DNA of 64,000 nt from an uncultured Ruminococcus sp. Its GTDB lineage: Bacteria; Bacillota; Clostridia; Oscillospirales; Ruminococcaceae. Under the pieces are notes generated by a model. It worked only from the letters and a program-made list of their open reading frames with translations. It made no database searches and was not told where the DNA came from. The position numbers were made by a program, and so were the translations under genes. Where the stretch lies: positions 1 to 64,000 of the forward strand of contig NZ_CAKSNX010000009.1 in NCBI RefSeq assembly GCF_934476685.1. Direction: 5' to 3'. This document shows positions 31,742 through 40,394 of the stretch, piece after piece (the first letter of the stretch is position 1; every line of letters starts with the position of its first letter).

Positions 31742-32290
31742 CTAGTATGAAACGGACACTTCAGCAAGTTTTTCTGTTATTCTGCCAGTCACTTCAATAT
31801 AATATGAAAGTTCAGCGTTTGTTAATTCCTGCTGATCGACCTTACCTATTGCCTCCATAGTTTCTGCATATTTTTGCATATAATCCGTATAATCTGACAT
31901 CATAGACAAAGGATCATCAGATTCATTATATTTTTTCATAAAAGCAACGTACTCATCAAAAAATTCTTCATACTTATCCATCATATCTTTGAACTCTGGG
32001 CGCATATCTTCTGAATTTGTGTTTGTTTCTTTTTCTTCTGTTTCTTTTGGGTCAGACTTGGAATCGACTGGTTCTGAATTTGCTTCGGAACTTTGCTCGT
32101 CTTTCACATCTGATGTATCAATGCTGTCTTCATCTTCATATATTTCGGAATATGAGCTTTCAGTTTCATCTTCTTGATTATTTTTACTCTTATTTTTGTC
32201 AAGGAGTGACACTGCAAATGCCGCTATAACACATATTACTATTAACACAAGTAATATTCCTCCGCAACCGAATTTCTTTTCCTTATTCAT
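31742..32290 (-). CDS. single-span membrane protein with acidic linker (DUF6591-like)
   Basis: This 182-aa protein has a short cytoplasmic start, a glycine/cysteine-containing membrane span (about 8-30), a long Asp/Glu/Ser linker (35-95) and a helical C-terminal domain (about 98-180) with FKDMMDKYEEFFDEYVAFMK. The last domain resembles DUF6591, found in many gut Firmicutes lipoproteins and membrane proteins, of unknown role. Its promoter is embedded in two palindromes opposite the XRE regulator at 32443, which suggests it is repressed by that protein. Confidence 0.65.
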   Translation of the reverse strand: MNKEKKFGCGGILLVLIVICVIAAFAVSLLDKNKSKNNQEDETESSYSEIYEDEDSIDTSDVKDEQSSEANSEPVDSKSDPKETEEKETNTNSEDMRPEFKDMMDKYEEFFDEYVAFMKKYNESDDPLSMMSDYTDYMQKYAETMEAIGKVDQQELTNAELSYYIEVTGRITEKLAEVSVSY

Positions 32291-32321
32291 ATTTCTTCCT
32301 CCTGAATAATATTAAATTTTA

Positions 32322-32351
32322 ATGTATTAGTACTTATAAGTTCTAATACAT
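32322..32351. promoter_or_regulatory. operator palindrome 2
   Basis: ATGTATTAG (32322-32330) and CTAATACAT (32343-32351) form a perfect inverted repeat. It covers the expected start site of the minus-strand gene 31742, just downstream of its -10 element. Confidence 0.6.
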
Positions 32352-32353
32352 AC

Positions 32354-32382
32354 ATAATATCATACAAAAGTGGTAAAGTCAA
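32354..32382 (-). promoter_or_regulatory. promoter of the 31742 gene
   Basis: On the minus strand: TTGACT (32377-32382), 17 bases, TATTAT (32354-32359). It is flanked on both sides by palindromes. Confidence 0.7.
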
Positions 32383-32400
32383 TAGTACCAAATGGTACTA
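32383..32400. promoter_or_regulatory. operator palindrome 1
   Basis: TAGTACC-AAAT-GGTACTA is a perfect 7+7 inverted repeat that abuts the -35 element of the minus-strand promoter and lies upstream of the XRE gene. It is a likely binding site for that regulator. Confidence 0.65.
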
Positions 32401-32442
32401 AAACAAATTCTGCAATATTACCAAAAATAAGGGGGATTTTTT

Positions 32443-32661
32443 ATGTATTTTCCAAGATTAAGAGATTTGAGGGAGGATAAAGACATGAATCAGACGCAGA
32501 TCGCAAAATTGCTTTTTACAAGTCAGACTGTCTATTCACGCTATGAGCGTGGTGTGCTTACTATCCCCGTTGAACATCTCCTTATCCTCGCCGATTTCTA
32601 CAACGTTTCCACAGATTATATCCTCGGAAGAACGAACTGCAAGCATATGACCACAAAATAA
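32443..32661 (+). CDS. XRE-family DNA-binding protein
   Basis: This 72-aa protein is almost entirely one helix-turn-helix domain of the Cro/CI (XRE) type. The HTH covers MNQTQIAKLLFTSQTVYSRY (about 15-34), and YNVSTDYILGR (about 53-63) closes the fold. It is a DNA-binding repressor or activator without a ligand domain. AAGGGGG lies before ATG 32443. Divergent from 31742, with two palindromic operators between, it probably controls itself and that gene. Confidence 0.88.
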   Translation: MYFPRLRDLREDKDMNQTQIAKLLFTSQTVYSRYERGVLTIPVEHLLILADFYNVSTDYILGRTNCKHMTTK

Positions 32662-32690
32662 CACCGCAGGACTTTGCGTTCTGCGGTGTT
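32660..32690 (+). terminator. terminator after the XRE gene
   Basis: AACACCGCAG (32660-32669) pairs with CTGCGGTGTT (32681-32690). The T-rich tract starts a few bases later. Confidence 0.65.
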
Positions 32691-32735
32691 AGCCTTGTAT
32701 TATTTTTCCTTTTAGCCATTTTAGCCGTTCAGCCA

Positions 32736-33149
32736 TTACCTCCAAGCCGCCGAAAGAGCGGGTATGAAGTTTCTGAGTATGTAATATGCAAACATAAGCG
32801 GCAGTATCACAGCGAGCGTCCAGCCTGTTTTCGGTATAAGCGTTACCTTTTTGCCGAAAAGCTTTGCCCCTGTTTCAATGTACAGACAGAGCAGTACAGC
32901 GCATATCACCACCGGCGTGATGTTGTATTTTACCGCACCCCATATGTCAAATCTTAAAAGACTTAACACGCTCCTTGTGTTGCCGCAGGCGGGACAAAGC
33001 CAGCCTGTTCTGATGCGGAATACGCAGGGCGGGAACTTTTCCGCCAGCCCTTTGAGCGCTCCTCTGAAAATATAAAACGCTGCCGCAGTTAATGGCAGCA
33101 GCGCTATAAATATTCTTTCGCAGATATTGAGCCTTTCCTTAGCTTTCAT
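32736..33149 (-). CDS. DUF2752 family membrane protein
   Basis: This 137-aa protein has the DUF2752 hallmark GWLCPACGNTRSVLSLLRFD (about 45-64), two cysteines before a Gly-Asn-Thr-Arg turn, with membrane spans at about 12-30, 78-97 and 110-130. The family's role is unknown. The start ATG 33149 lies one base after the stop of the preceding gene, which implies translational coupling; the longer frame that reaches into that gene is not needed. Confidence 0.8.
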   Translation of the reverse strand: MKAKERLNICERIFIALLPLTAAAFYIFRGALKGLAEKFPPCVFRIRTGWLCPACGNTRSVLSLLRFDIWGAVKYNITPVVICAVLLCLYIETGAKLFGKKVTLIPKTGWTLAVILPLMFAYYILRNFIPALSAAWR

Positions 33150-33150
33150 A

Positions 33151-33633
33151 TCAGTACCATGTGGTCGGCATTCCTGTGAAAGGAGTGATAACAGATGTAA
33201 GCATAAGCAGCTCAAAAACTACTGCAACTATACCTGTGCTAAGTCCTGCCACAGCCATTCCACGTCCCGGTCTCTTTGATGCGAAACCGCAGAGCGCAAA
33301 TATTATGCCGAGAAATCCGCAGGCTAATGAAAGTACAGGGAAGCAGAAAAGAAGTATGCCAACAATTCCCATTATCATTGACGCAATGGAAAGTCCTGCC
33401 GCCTCAGCACGGCTCTCCTGTGGAAAATTCTGCTGATAAGCAGGTTGACGCATATCCTGCGGTATAAAATTCTGCTGAGTGTTCTGTGAATAATATGGCT
33501 GCTGTGCGCCCTGAACAGGGGGAACATTAGTGTTCTGTGCAGCGTTCATATCTTCTGCGCCGACTTTAGAACCGCATTGGTTGCAGTATACCGAGCCGTC
33601 GGCAAGCTGGCTTCCGCATTTGTTACAATACAT
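33151..33633 (-). CDS. zinc-ribbon protein with DUF4190-like membrane domain
   Basis: This 160-aa protein begins with a zinc ribbon, MYCNKCGSQL...YCNQCGSKVG (1-24). A Gln/Asn-rich linker (30-75) follows, then a two-span membrane domain (about 80-155; GLSIASMIMGIVGILL, then GMAVAGLSTGIVAVV) of the DUF4190 type. The second in-frame ATG (33633) is chosen because AAAGGGA is eight bases before it. It is paralogous to the gene at 33665 and co-transcribed with it and with the DUF2752 gene. The function is unknown. Confidence 0.75.
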   Translation of the reverse strand: MYCNKCGSQLADGSVYCNQCGSKVGAEDMNAAQNTNVPPVQGAQQPYYSQNTQQNFIPQDMRQPAYQQNFPQESRAEAAGLSIASMIMGIVGILLFCFPVLSLACGFLGIIFALCGFASKRPGRGMAVAGLSTGIVAVVFELLMLTSVITPFTGMPTTWY

Positions 33634-33664
33634 AATCATTTCCCTTTACGTTTTTAATTTCTAA

Positions 33665-34138
33665 TTAAAGATAGCTTGTGATAGATGCAGCGGTCACGAT
33701 GACCAGTATAGATGGGATAATAGCAACTATACCGCAGACAAGACCTGCGATAGCCATACCCTTTCCGCCTGCCTTTGTTGCAAGAGCGATTCCGCCGAGG
33801 ATAACAGCGAGAAGTCCGCATACGATACCGATAAAGCCGAAGCAGCTTGAGCAGAGTGAGATGATGCCGAGTACCATTGCAGCGATCGAAAGACCTGAGC
33901 TTTTCTGTGCAGGCATCTGCTGATAACCCTGAGGGTAGCCACCCTGCTGGAAGTTCTGCTGATAACCCTGCTGATAGTTCTGCTGCTGGAAATTCTGCTG
34001 TGAGTAATCCTGCTGATAGCCCTGCTGTGAATAACCCTGCTGAGTATCCTGAGGATAACCGCCCTGCTGAGGTATATTGGAATAACCCTGAGCGTTCTGA
34101 TCGCCTGAGTAGTTCTGATAGTTGTTGTTTTCGTCCAT
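33665..34138 (-). CDS. Gln/Tyr-rich protein with DUF4190-like membrane domain
   Basis: This 157-aa protein has a long disordered head (1-75) made of Q-Q-x-Y-x-Q-style repeats. A two-span domain follows (about 80-155; GLSIAAMVLGIISLCSSCFG, then GMAIAGLVCGIVAII) like the one in the 33151 protein. The head could mediate self-association. The ribosome site is AGGAGGAAAAAACT. The promoter at 34219-34247 starts this three-gene operon. Confidence 0.75.
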   Translation of the reverse strand: MDENNNYQNYSGDQNAQGYSNIPQQGGYPQDTQQGYSQQGYQQDYSQQNFQQQNYQQGYQQNFQQGGYPQGYQQMPAQKSSGLSIAAMVLGIISLCSSCFGFIGIVCGLLAVILGGIALATKAGGKGMAIAGLVCGIVAIIPSILVIVTAASITSYL

Positions 34139-34218
34139 AGTTTTTTCCTCCTGAATAAACTTCCTTAAAAGATGCGTTAACAGAAATGCACGATAAAAAC
34201 CGACATTCTATTACGAAC

Positions 34219-34247
34219 AATATACCATATTATACGGATAAAGTCAA
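34219..34247 (-). promoter_or_regulatory. promoter of the 34138-32736 operon
   Basis: On the minus strand: TTGACT (34242-34247), 17 bases, TATATT (34219-34224). Confidence 0.65.
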
Positions 34248-34311
34248 TAGTTGGCGGAAAATGCGGTCTGATTTTCAACACTATGCACAATATAGGGACA
34301 GCTATTTTGTT

Positions 34312-34351
34312 AAGGCAACACTGCACAGCTGTTGTGTGCGGTGCTGCCTTT
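34312..34351. repeat. orphan hairpin between divergent promoters
   Basis: AAGGCA...TGCCTTT, with an inner GCACA/TGTGT(G)C stem, forms a stable hairpin of about 40 bases. No transcript from either neighbour should cross it, since both promoters point away. It may be a leftover terminator. Confidence 0.5.
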
Positions 34352-34407
34352 ATGCGAATGTTATCTGAAAAAAATGTTTTGCGCCGCTTTTTACTTTTTT
34401 CAACAGC

Positions 34408-34436
34408 TTGCAACAATAATATTTATGTGGTATACT
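34408..34436 (+). promoter_or_regulatory. promoter of nadE
   Basis: TTGCAA (34408-34413), 17 bases, TATACT (34431-34436). Confidence 0.7.
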
Positions 34437-34490
34437 ATTATAGAAAAATTGTTTAATTTAAGGAATTTCATTCGGAATGGAGAAATAAAA

Positions 34491-36491
34491 ATGAAAGACG
34501 GTTTTGTAAAAGTCGCTGCCTGCACTCCCGAAATACAGGTGTGCGATGTTGATTTCAACGTTTCAAAGATAATCGGACAGATAAATGAATGTAAAAAAGC
34601 AGGGGTAAAGGTAGCTGTGTTCCCTGAACTCTGTGTTACGGGCTATACCTGTCAGGATCTGTTTTTTCAGAACACTCTGCTCGACAAGGCAATGGAAGGC
34701 ACAGTTGAGATAGCAAAGGCTACGAAAGAAAGCGATATGCTGGTGGCTGTGGGAGTACCGGTCAGAGCAAAGGGAAAGCTTTATAACTGTGCGGCTGTGA
34801 TACAGAACGGCGAGATATTAAAGTTTATCCCGAAAACTCATCTGCCTAACTATAACGAATTTTATGAAGCAAGACATTTTGCAGCTTACCGTGGCGGTAA
34901 TGTTGAGATAGAGCTTACTAAGTATTATAAAGACGGTGAAGTCCATGCTGCGGCAATGGGTCAGTATGTTTTTGAGCTTGACAACTGGGAAAATGGTGGC
35001 GAAAGCCTATGTGACTGTGTGAAGATAGGCTTTGAGATCTGCGAGGATCTGTGGGTAGCAGATCCGGTTTCAAATTATCTTGCAAAGTCGGGCGCAACGC
35101 TTATATGCAACCTCTCGGCAAGTGATGAGGTCATTGGAAAAGACTCTTACCGCAGACAGCTTGTTTCAAATCAGTCTGCAAGACTTGTGGCAGGCTATAT
35201 ATACTGTTCCGCAGGGGACGGCGAGTCAACACAGGATATGGTTTTCTCAGGTCATGATCTCATAGCGGAAAACGGTGCGATACTGGCTGAAAGCAAGCTC
35301 TTTGAAAACGGCATAACGGTTTCAGAGATAGATTTTAAAAAGCTTGCCTTTGAGCGCAGGAAAATTTCTACCTATCCCGAAAGCAGCTCAGAATGGGATT
35401 CACCTGCTGAAAATTATAAGCCGCATTTTCTGGAAAATCTGCCTGTCGAATATATCAGCTTTGATATAACGGAAACTGAGCTTACGAGAAGGATAGCAAA
35501 AACACCTTTTATCCCGTCTGACAAAGCGGAACGAAATGAAAGATGCGATCTTATCTTGAAAATGCAGTCCCACGGACTTATGAAAAGAATTGCACATACC
35601 CATTCTAAAACAGTTGTTATCGGAATTTCTGGCGGACTGGATTCAACCCTTGCTCTGCTTGTGTGCGTAATGGCTATGGATCTGCTGAAAAGACCTCATA
35701 CCGATATAGTCGCAGTAACAATGCCGTGTTTCGGCACAACAAAGCGTACACGCTCAAATGCGGAGATACTCTGCGAGGCTCTTGGAGTGACTTTCAGAGA
35801 GGTGGATATATCCAAAGCTGTTCTCCAGCATTTTGAGGATATCGGACATGATTTCAACGACCACAGCGTGGTGTTTGAGAACGGACAGGCGAGAGAGCGC
35901 ACAAAGGTGCTTATGAATATCGCAAATCAGGTCAGCGGAATGGTAGTCGGTACGGGCGATCTCAGCGAGCTTGCTCTAGGCTGGGCAACATACAACGGCG
36001 ATCATATGTCGATGTACGGTGTAAATGCGTCTATACCGAAAACGCTGGTGCGCCATATCGTTCAGTATTACGGCGACACCTGTACAAGCGAAACGCTCAG
36101 CGCAGTGCTGTATGATATACTCGATACACCTGTTTCACCAGAACTTCTGCCGACGGACGAAAGCGGTACGGAGATGACGCAGAAAACAGAGGACCTTGTC
36201 GGTCCGTATGAGCTTCACGATTTCTTCCTTTATTACGGCATACGCTGGGGATTTGAGCCGTCTAAGGTAAGAAGACTGGCTAGATATGCTTTCAGCGGCG
36301 AATATTCCGCCGAGGTCATAGATAAGTGGCTCAAAACATTTTACAGGAGATTTTTCTCCCAGCAGTTCAAGCGTTCATGCCTGCCTGACGGAGCAAAGAT
36401 AGGTTCAGTTACCCTTTCACCAAGGGGCGACTGGAGAATGCCGTCTGACGCTGTGGCAAAGATATGGCTTGAGGATATAGAGAAAATTTAG
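34491..36491 (+). CDS. nadE: glutamine-dependent NAD+ synthetase
   Basis: This 666-aa enzyme makes the last step of NAD+ synthesis, amidating deamido-NAD+ with ATP and glutamine. The N-terminal nitrilase-type glutaminase (1-290) shows its triad in VFPELCVTGY (Glu near 45), FIPKTHLPNYNEF (Lys near 117) and FEICEDLWV (Cys near 182). The C-terminal synthetase (about 320-666) has the ATP P-loop VIGISGGLDSTLAL (about 376) and GTGDLSELALGW (about 486). ATG 34491 follows ATGGAGAAATAAAA; the upstream open frame is non-coding. The length fits bacterial two-domain NadE. Confidence 0.95.
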   Translation: MKDGFVKVAACTPEIQVCDVDFNVSKIIGQINECKKAGVKVAVFPELCVTGYTCQDLFFQNTLLDKAMEGTVEIAKATKESDMLVAVGVPVRAKGKLYNCAAVIQNGEILKFIPKTHLPNYNEFYEARHFAAYRGGNVEIELTKYYKDGEVHAAAMGQYVFELDNWENGGESLCDCVKIGFEICEDLWVADPVSNYLAKSGATLICNLSASDEVIGKDSYRRQLVSNQSARLVAGYIYCSAGDGESTQDMVFSGHDLIAENGAILAESKLFENGITVSEIDFKKLAFERRKISTYPESSSEWDSPAENYKPHFLENLPVEYISFDITETELTRRIAKTPFIPSDKAERNERCDLILKMQSHGLMKRIAHTHSKTVVIGISGGLDSTLALLVCVMAMDLLKRPHTDIVAVTMPCFGTTKRTRSNAEILCEALGVTFREVDISKAVLQHFEDIGHDFNDHSVVFENGQARERTKVLMNIANQVSGMVVGTGDLSELALGWATYNGDHMSMYGVNASIPKTLVRHIVQYYGDTCTSETLSAVLYDILDTPVSPELLPTDESGTEMTQKTEDLVGPYELHDFFLYYGIRWGFEPSKVRRLARYAFSGEYSAEVIDKWLKTFYRRFFSQQFKRSCLPDGAKIGSVTLSPRGDWRMPSDAVAKIWLEDIEKI

Positions 36492-36536
36492 AAAAATACA
36501 GCATTTGATAAAAATAAAAAATTAAGGGAAAAAAGT

Positions 36537-37199
36537 ATGAGAAGAAAAAGAAAACCAATGGATCCTGCAAAAGCCATGGCAATAACCTGTATCATAACGG
36601 CATTGGCAGCAGTGTGGTGCGTAGTTTCGGGGATAATAGGTATCACTTTCAAGGATAAGCAGAGTATAAACAAACTCATCAGCACAGGCTGTGAAGAGGG
36701 AGATTTCTTTGAGGGTGATGTAAGTTACAGCTCAGACTGCATACTTCGAATGAAACATACTATAAATTTTATACCTATCGCATATGAAAATTACTTTATC
36801 GTAATATCCAGTGACGGGAAAAATGCGGCAGTTGTCCGTGCTGACAAGGATTTCAGCGAGTCATTCCATAATGGTATCGCCGCAGAACCTGTTCATGTAA
36901 AAGGACGTGTAAAGGAAACGGACTATAAAGTCCAAAGAGAGCTTACGGATATAACCGCTCAGCTGCGGCAGGAGGGGATAAGCGTAAGTTCAGAAAACTA
37001 TTATGACTTTATAAGCACAAGATATTATGTGCTGAGGATAATTTTAGGCATACTTCTTATTTTATGTACCGTTTCGGGGATAGTCATGAGCAAAAATCAG
37101 ATGAATGGTTCCGGCAGCGTCAGAACATCGGCGGGAGTTTTTACGATCATTCTGTGCGTATCATGCGTTCTTATGCTGCACGTTATGTCAATGAGCTGA
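36537..37199 (+). CDS. membrane protein of unknown family
   Basis: This 220-aa protein has a Lys/Arg-rich start, one span at about 12-36, a soluble domain (about 40-165) and two spans near the C-terminus (about 168-186 and 198-218). The soluble part contains ENYFIVISSDGKNAAVVRAD near 82-101, a strand-rich segment. I do not recognise a family. AAGGGA lies before ATG 36537. It follows nadE by 45 bases and is probably read from the same promoter. Confidence 0.7.
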   Translation: MRRKRKPMDPAKAMAITCIITALAAVWCVVSGIIGITFKDKQSINKLISTGCEEGDFFEGDVSYSSDCILRMKHTINFIPIAYENYFIVISSDGKNAAVVRADKDFSESFHNGIAAEPVHVKGRVKETDYKVQRELTDITAQLRQEGISVSSENYYDFISTRYYVLRIILGILLILCTVSGIVMSKNQMNGSGSVRTSAGVFTIILCVSCVLMLHVMSMS

Positions 37200-37372
37200 T
37201 GTATCTGTATGCTGTGTTGGAATAAATCGTGCGTTATAACATATAGATTAAAATATTGTAACAAAATCTTTATAGCTGTTCTGTTTTATGGAAATCAAAA
37301 TTCCTGTATAATTAAAAAGTATGTTTGGGGTAACTCACAAAGCGGACAGCGCTGACAGGAGGTCAATTTACT

Positions 37373-38692
37373 ATGAAATATACCGAAAGAGAAGTTCTTC
37401 AGTTCGTTGAAGAAAATGATGTAAAGTTCGTAAAGCTTATGTTCTGCGATATTTTCGGGGCGCTCAAAAGCATTTCCATAGTTTCAAGCGAGCTGGGTAA
37501 TGTTTTCAGAAAAGGTCTTATTTTCGATGCGTCAAAGCTTATCGGCTTTATGAATGTCAGCAGCACAGATCTGCTGCTTTTCCCAGATCCGAATACCCTT
37601 GCGCTGCTGCCATGGAGACCTCAGCAGGGCAGAGTAGTAAGATTTTTCTGTACGGTCAAATATCCTGACGGAACGGTTTTTGAGGGCGACGGACGTTCCT
37701 TCCTCAAAAATGCAATCGACTACGCAAAGGCAAAGGGATATAACTTCCAGATCGGAACTTCCTGCGAATTTTATGTTTTTGAAAAAAGTCAGGACGAAAG
37801 ACCGACCAAGATACCTCACGATTACGCAGGCTACTGTGACGCTGCCCCTGTGGACAAGGGAGAAAATCTCAGACGTGACATATGCCTGACCCTTGAACAG
37901 ATGGATATTTTCCCCGAAAGTTCACGCCATGAAAATGGTCCGGGACAGAACGAGATAGATTTTCAGTATTCAAATGCCCTCAAAGCGGCAGATAACCTTG
38001 TTACATTCAAGAATGTTGTAAAATCCGTTGCAGACAGAAACGGACTCTATGCAACGTTTATGCCTAAGCCGCTGTATGACAGACCTGGTTCGGGACTTCA
38101 TATCACTCTTTTCTGCATGAAAGGCACAGAGAATATTTTTGCGCCAAGATGCGGAGAACTTTCAAAAGAGGCAAGCAGCATGACAGCGGGCATACTCAAC
38201 AGGATAAAGGACATCACTCTTCTGCTCAATTCGACGGCAAGTTCGTACAGCAGACTGGGAAACCTCCTTGCACCAAAGTATGTTTCATGGTCACACGAAA
38301 ACTATGCTCAGCTGCTTAGAGTTCCTGTTTCGGGACAGGAAGAGAACGGCATAATCCTTCGTTCACCAGATAATACCTGCAACCCATATTTCGCCCTCGG
38401 TATCCTTATCTATGCCTGCATAGAAGGCGCTGTTAAAGGCGCAGAGCTTTGCGAACCTGTAAACTTCAGCACCACAGGAGCGTCAAGAGAAGTTCTTTCA
38501 AAGCTGGAAAAGCTGCCTGAAAGCCTTGACGAGGCTGTAAAAGCTGCAAACGACAGCGAGTTTCTCCATGAGCATATGCCCGAAAATCTTCTCAGCCATA
38601 TCCTTGCGGTAAAGGCTGCGGAGGCAAAGGAGTATAATTCCTGCGAGGATAAGGACGCTTTTGAAACCGTAAGATATTTCTACACTTTATAA
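37373..38692 (+). CDS. glnA: glutamine synthetase, type I
   Basis: This 439-aa GSI enzyme joins ammonia and glutamate with ATP. The beta-grasp domain lies at 1-100. The catalytic domain has a metal-ligand Glu in FQIGTSCEFYVF (about 129), NGPGQNEIDFQYS (about 187-199), RPGSGLHITLF (about 239-249) and APKYVSWSHENY (about 302). It is close to the GSI-alpha size of Gram-positive bacteria, without an adenylylation loop. AGGAGG precedes ATG 37373. The ANTAR regulator lies 56 bases downstream and may control nitrogen genes through RNA antitermination. Confidence 0.92.
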   Translation: MKYTEREVLQFVEENDVKFVKLMFCDIFGALKSISIVSSELGNVFRKGLIFDASKLIGFMNVSSTDLLLFPDPNTLALLPWRPQQGRVVRFFCTVKYPDGTVFEGDGRSFLKNAIDYAKAKGYNFQIGTSCEFYVFEKSQDERPTKIPHDYAGYCDAAPVDKGENLRRDICLTLEQMDIFPESSRHENGPGQNEIDFQYSNALKAADNLVTFKNVVKSVADRNGLYATFMPKPLYDRPGSGLHITLFCMKGTENIFAPRCGELSKEASSMTAGILNRIKDITLLLNSTASSYSRLGNLLAPKYVSWSHENYAQLLRVPVSGQEENGIILRSPDNTCNPYFALGILIYACIEGAVKGAELCEPVNFSTTGASREVLSKLEKLPESLDEAVKAANDSEFLHEHMPENLLSHILAVKAAEAKEYNSCEDKDAFETVRYFYTL

Positions 38693-38748
38693 TTTGTGTT
38701 ATAGTATCTTTATTCATATGAAAAAATTACAGGCGAGGGGGTCTGACT

Positions 38749-39321
38749 GTGGACAGAATATTGATTTCGTCAAGCAACGAAAAAGCGGCTTGTATGCTGG
38801 TAACGCTGCTCAAAGAGGCATTTCCTGCGTGTTCAGTTTCAATGGTATCCACAGGACTTGAAACAAGACGTGCCTGCAGCTCAAATAATTACGACTGCGT
38901 TATAATAAACTGTCCGCTGACCGACGAGAACGGAACGGAGCTTGCGGAGATAGTTACTGCAAATTCAACGGCGGGCTGCGTGCTTATAGTTAAAAATGAA
39001 TATGCCGACAGCATTGCGGAACGGGTGGAGGATTACGGAGCAATGGTAATACCCAAACCGCTGAACCGTCAGAGTTTTTACCGCTCCATGCATTTTGTCA
39101 GCGCCGCAAGAAAGCGTATGCTTGGCATACAGTCGGAAAATCTGAAGCTGCATAAAAAGCTGGAGGAGATAAGGACGATAAACAGAGCAAAATTTGCCCT
39201 TATGCAGTACCTCAGCTTTACCGAACAGCAGGCGCACAGATACCTTGAAAAACAGGCAATGGATCTGAGATGCACCAAGCTGGAGGTCGCACAGAAGGTC
39301 ATTAAAATGTACGAAGTTTAA
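38749..39321 (+). CDS. ANTAR-domain regulator with atypical receiver
   Basis: This 190-aa protein has a receiver-like domain (1-115), a short coiled linker (about 120-140) and a C-terminal ANTAR domain (about 138-190; LMQYLSFTEQQAHRYLEKQA, then LEVAQKVIKMYEV). ANTAR proteins bind paired RNA hairpins with six-base loops and prevent termination. The position that normally carries the phosphorylated Asp reads CVIINCPLTDENG, with Asn instead of Asp, while the Lys in IPKPLN is kept, so it may not be phosphorylated. It starts with GTG after GAGGGGG. Next to glnA it resembles the nitrogen-control ANTAR proteins of Clostridia. Confidence 0.85.
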   Translation: MDRILISSSNEKAACMLVTLLKEAFPACSVSMVSTGLETRRACSSNNYDCVIINCPLTDENGTELAEIVTANSTAGCVLIVKNEYADSIAERVEDYGAMVIPKPLNRQSFYRSMHFVSAARKRMLGIQSENLKLHKKLEEIRTINRAKFALMQYLSFTEQQAHRYLEKQAMDLRCTKLEVAQKVIKMYEV

Positions 39322-39376
39322 TTTTAGAATTTGTGTGAAAAAAATATTTACATAATGTTAAAACGAGAAAAAGTGC

Positions 39377-39405
39377 TTGCAATTTATGTGTGATTGTTGT
39401 ATAAT
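39377..39405 (+). promoter_or_regulatory. promoter of the aldolase gene
   Basis: TTGCAA (39377-39382), 17 bases, TATAAT (39400-39405). Confidence 0.7.
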
Positions 39406-39443
39406 TAACAAAGAAAAATTATAAAATAACGGAGGTTATCAAT

Positions 39444-40307
39444 ATGTTAGTATCTGCTAAGGAAATGATGGCTAAGGCAGCTGAAGGCAAGTATGCAGTA
39501 GGTCAGTTCAATATCAACAACCTTGAATGGACTAAGGCTATCCTTCTCACAGCTCAGGAGCTTAATTCACCAGTTATCCTCGGTGTTTCTGAGGGCGCAG
39601 GAAAGTATATGACAGGCTTTAAGACTGTTGCAAATATGGTAAAGGCTATGGACGAGGAACTCGGAATCACAGTTCCTGTTGCTCTTCACCTTGACCACGG
39701 CACATATGAGGGCTGCTACAAGTGCATCAAGGCAGGCTTCACTTCTATCATGTTCGACGGTTCACATTACCCATTTGAGGAGAACCTCGCTAAGTCAACA
39801 GAGCTTGTACACGTTGCAAGCCAGCTCGGTCTTTCTATCGAGTGCGAAGTTGGTTCTATCGGCGGCGAAGAAGACGGCGTAGTAGGCATGGGCGAATGTG
39901 CTGATCCTAACGAGTGCAAGGCAGTAGCTGATCTCGGCGTTACAATGCTCGCAGCCGGTATCGGAAACATCCACGGCAAGTATCCAGAGAACTGGCCTGG
40001 TCTTTCATTCGAGACACTTGCAGCTGTTAAGGAAAAGGTTGGCGATATGCCACTCGTTCTCCACGGCGGTACAGGTATCCCTGCTGATATGATCAAGAAG
40101 GCTATCTCACTGGGCGTTGCTAAGATCAACGTTAACACAGAGTGCCAGCTCGCATTCCAGGAAGCAACAAGAAAGTACATTGAAGAGGGTAAGGATCTTC
40201 AGGGTAAGGGCTTTGACCCAAGAAAGCTTCTCGCACCTGGCTTTGAGGCTATCAAGGCAACAGTTAAGGAAAAGATGGAGCTTTTCGGTTCAGTAGGAAA
40301 GGCTTGA
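39444..40307 (+). CDS. fba: fructose-bisphosphate aldolase, class II
   Basis: This 287-aa zinc-dependent aldolase cleaves fructose 1,6-bisphosphate in glycolysis. The metal and catalytic motifs are ALHLDHGTYE (about 80-89), SIECEVGSIGGEEDG (about 131-145), GNIHGKYP (about 173-180) and LHGGTGIP (about 205-212). Codon use is heavily biased toward preferred codons, which fits a highly expressed housekeeping gene. GGAGG is eight bases before ATG 39444. A terminator-like hairpin follows at 40347. Confidence 0.95.
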   Translation: MLVSAKEMMAKAAEGKYAVGQFNINNLEWTKAILLTAQELNSPVILGVSEGAGKYMTGFKTVANMVKAMDEELGITVPVALHLDHGTYEGCYKCIKAGFTSIMFDGSHYPFEENLAKSTELVHVASQLGLSIECEVGSIGGEEDGVVGMGECADPNECKAVADLGVTMLAAGIGNIHGKYPENWPGLSFETLAAVKEKVGDMPLVLHGGTGIPADMIKKAISLGVAKINVNTECQLAFQEATRKYIEEGKDLQGKGFDPRKLLAPGFEAIKATVKEKMELFGSVGKA

Positions 40308-40346
40308 TTCACAGCTTTGTAAACTGAATTAATTTGAATGTTATTT

Positions 40347-40372
40347 CTCCGGCTGAGTAATATCAGTCGGAG
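40347..40372 (+). terminator. terminator after fba
   Basis: CTCCGGCTGA pairs with TCAGTCGGAG, followed by a weakly T-rich ATTAATATT. It is directly upstream of the queT promoter. Confidence 0.6.
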
Positions 40373-40394
40373 ATTAATATTGTATAATTAAATA

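Noticed and set aside
34312..34351. Terminator of an unseen gene
   Set aside because: A hairpin is clear, but no transcript on either strand is expected to reach it and the T tract is weak, so I list it only as an orphan hairpin.
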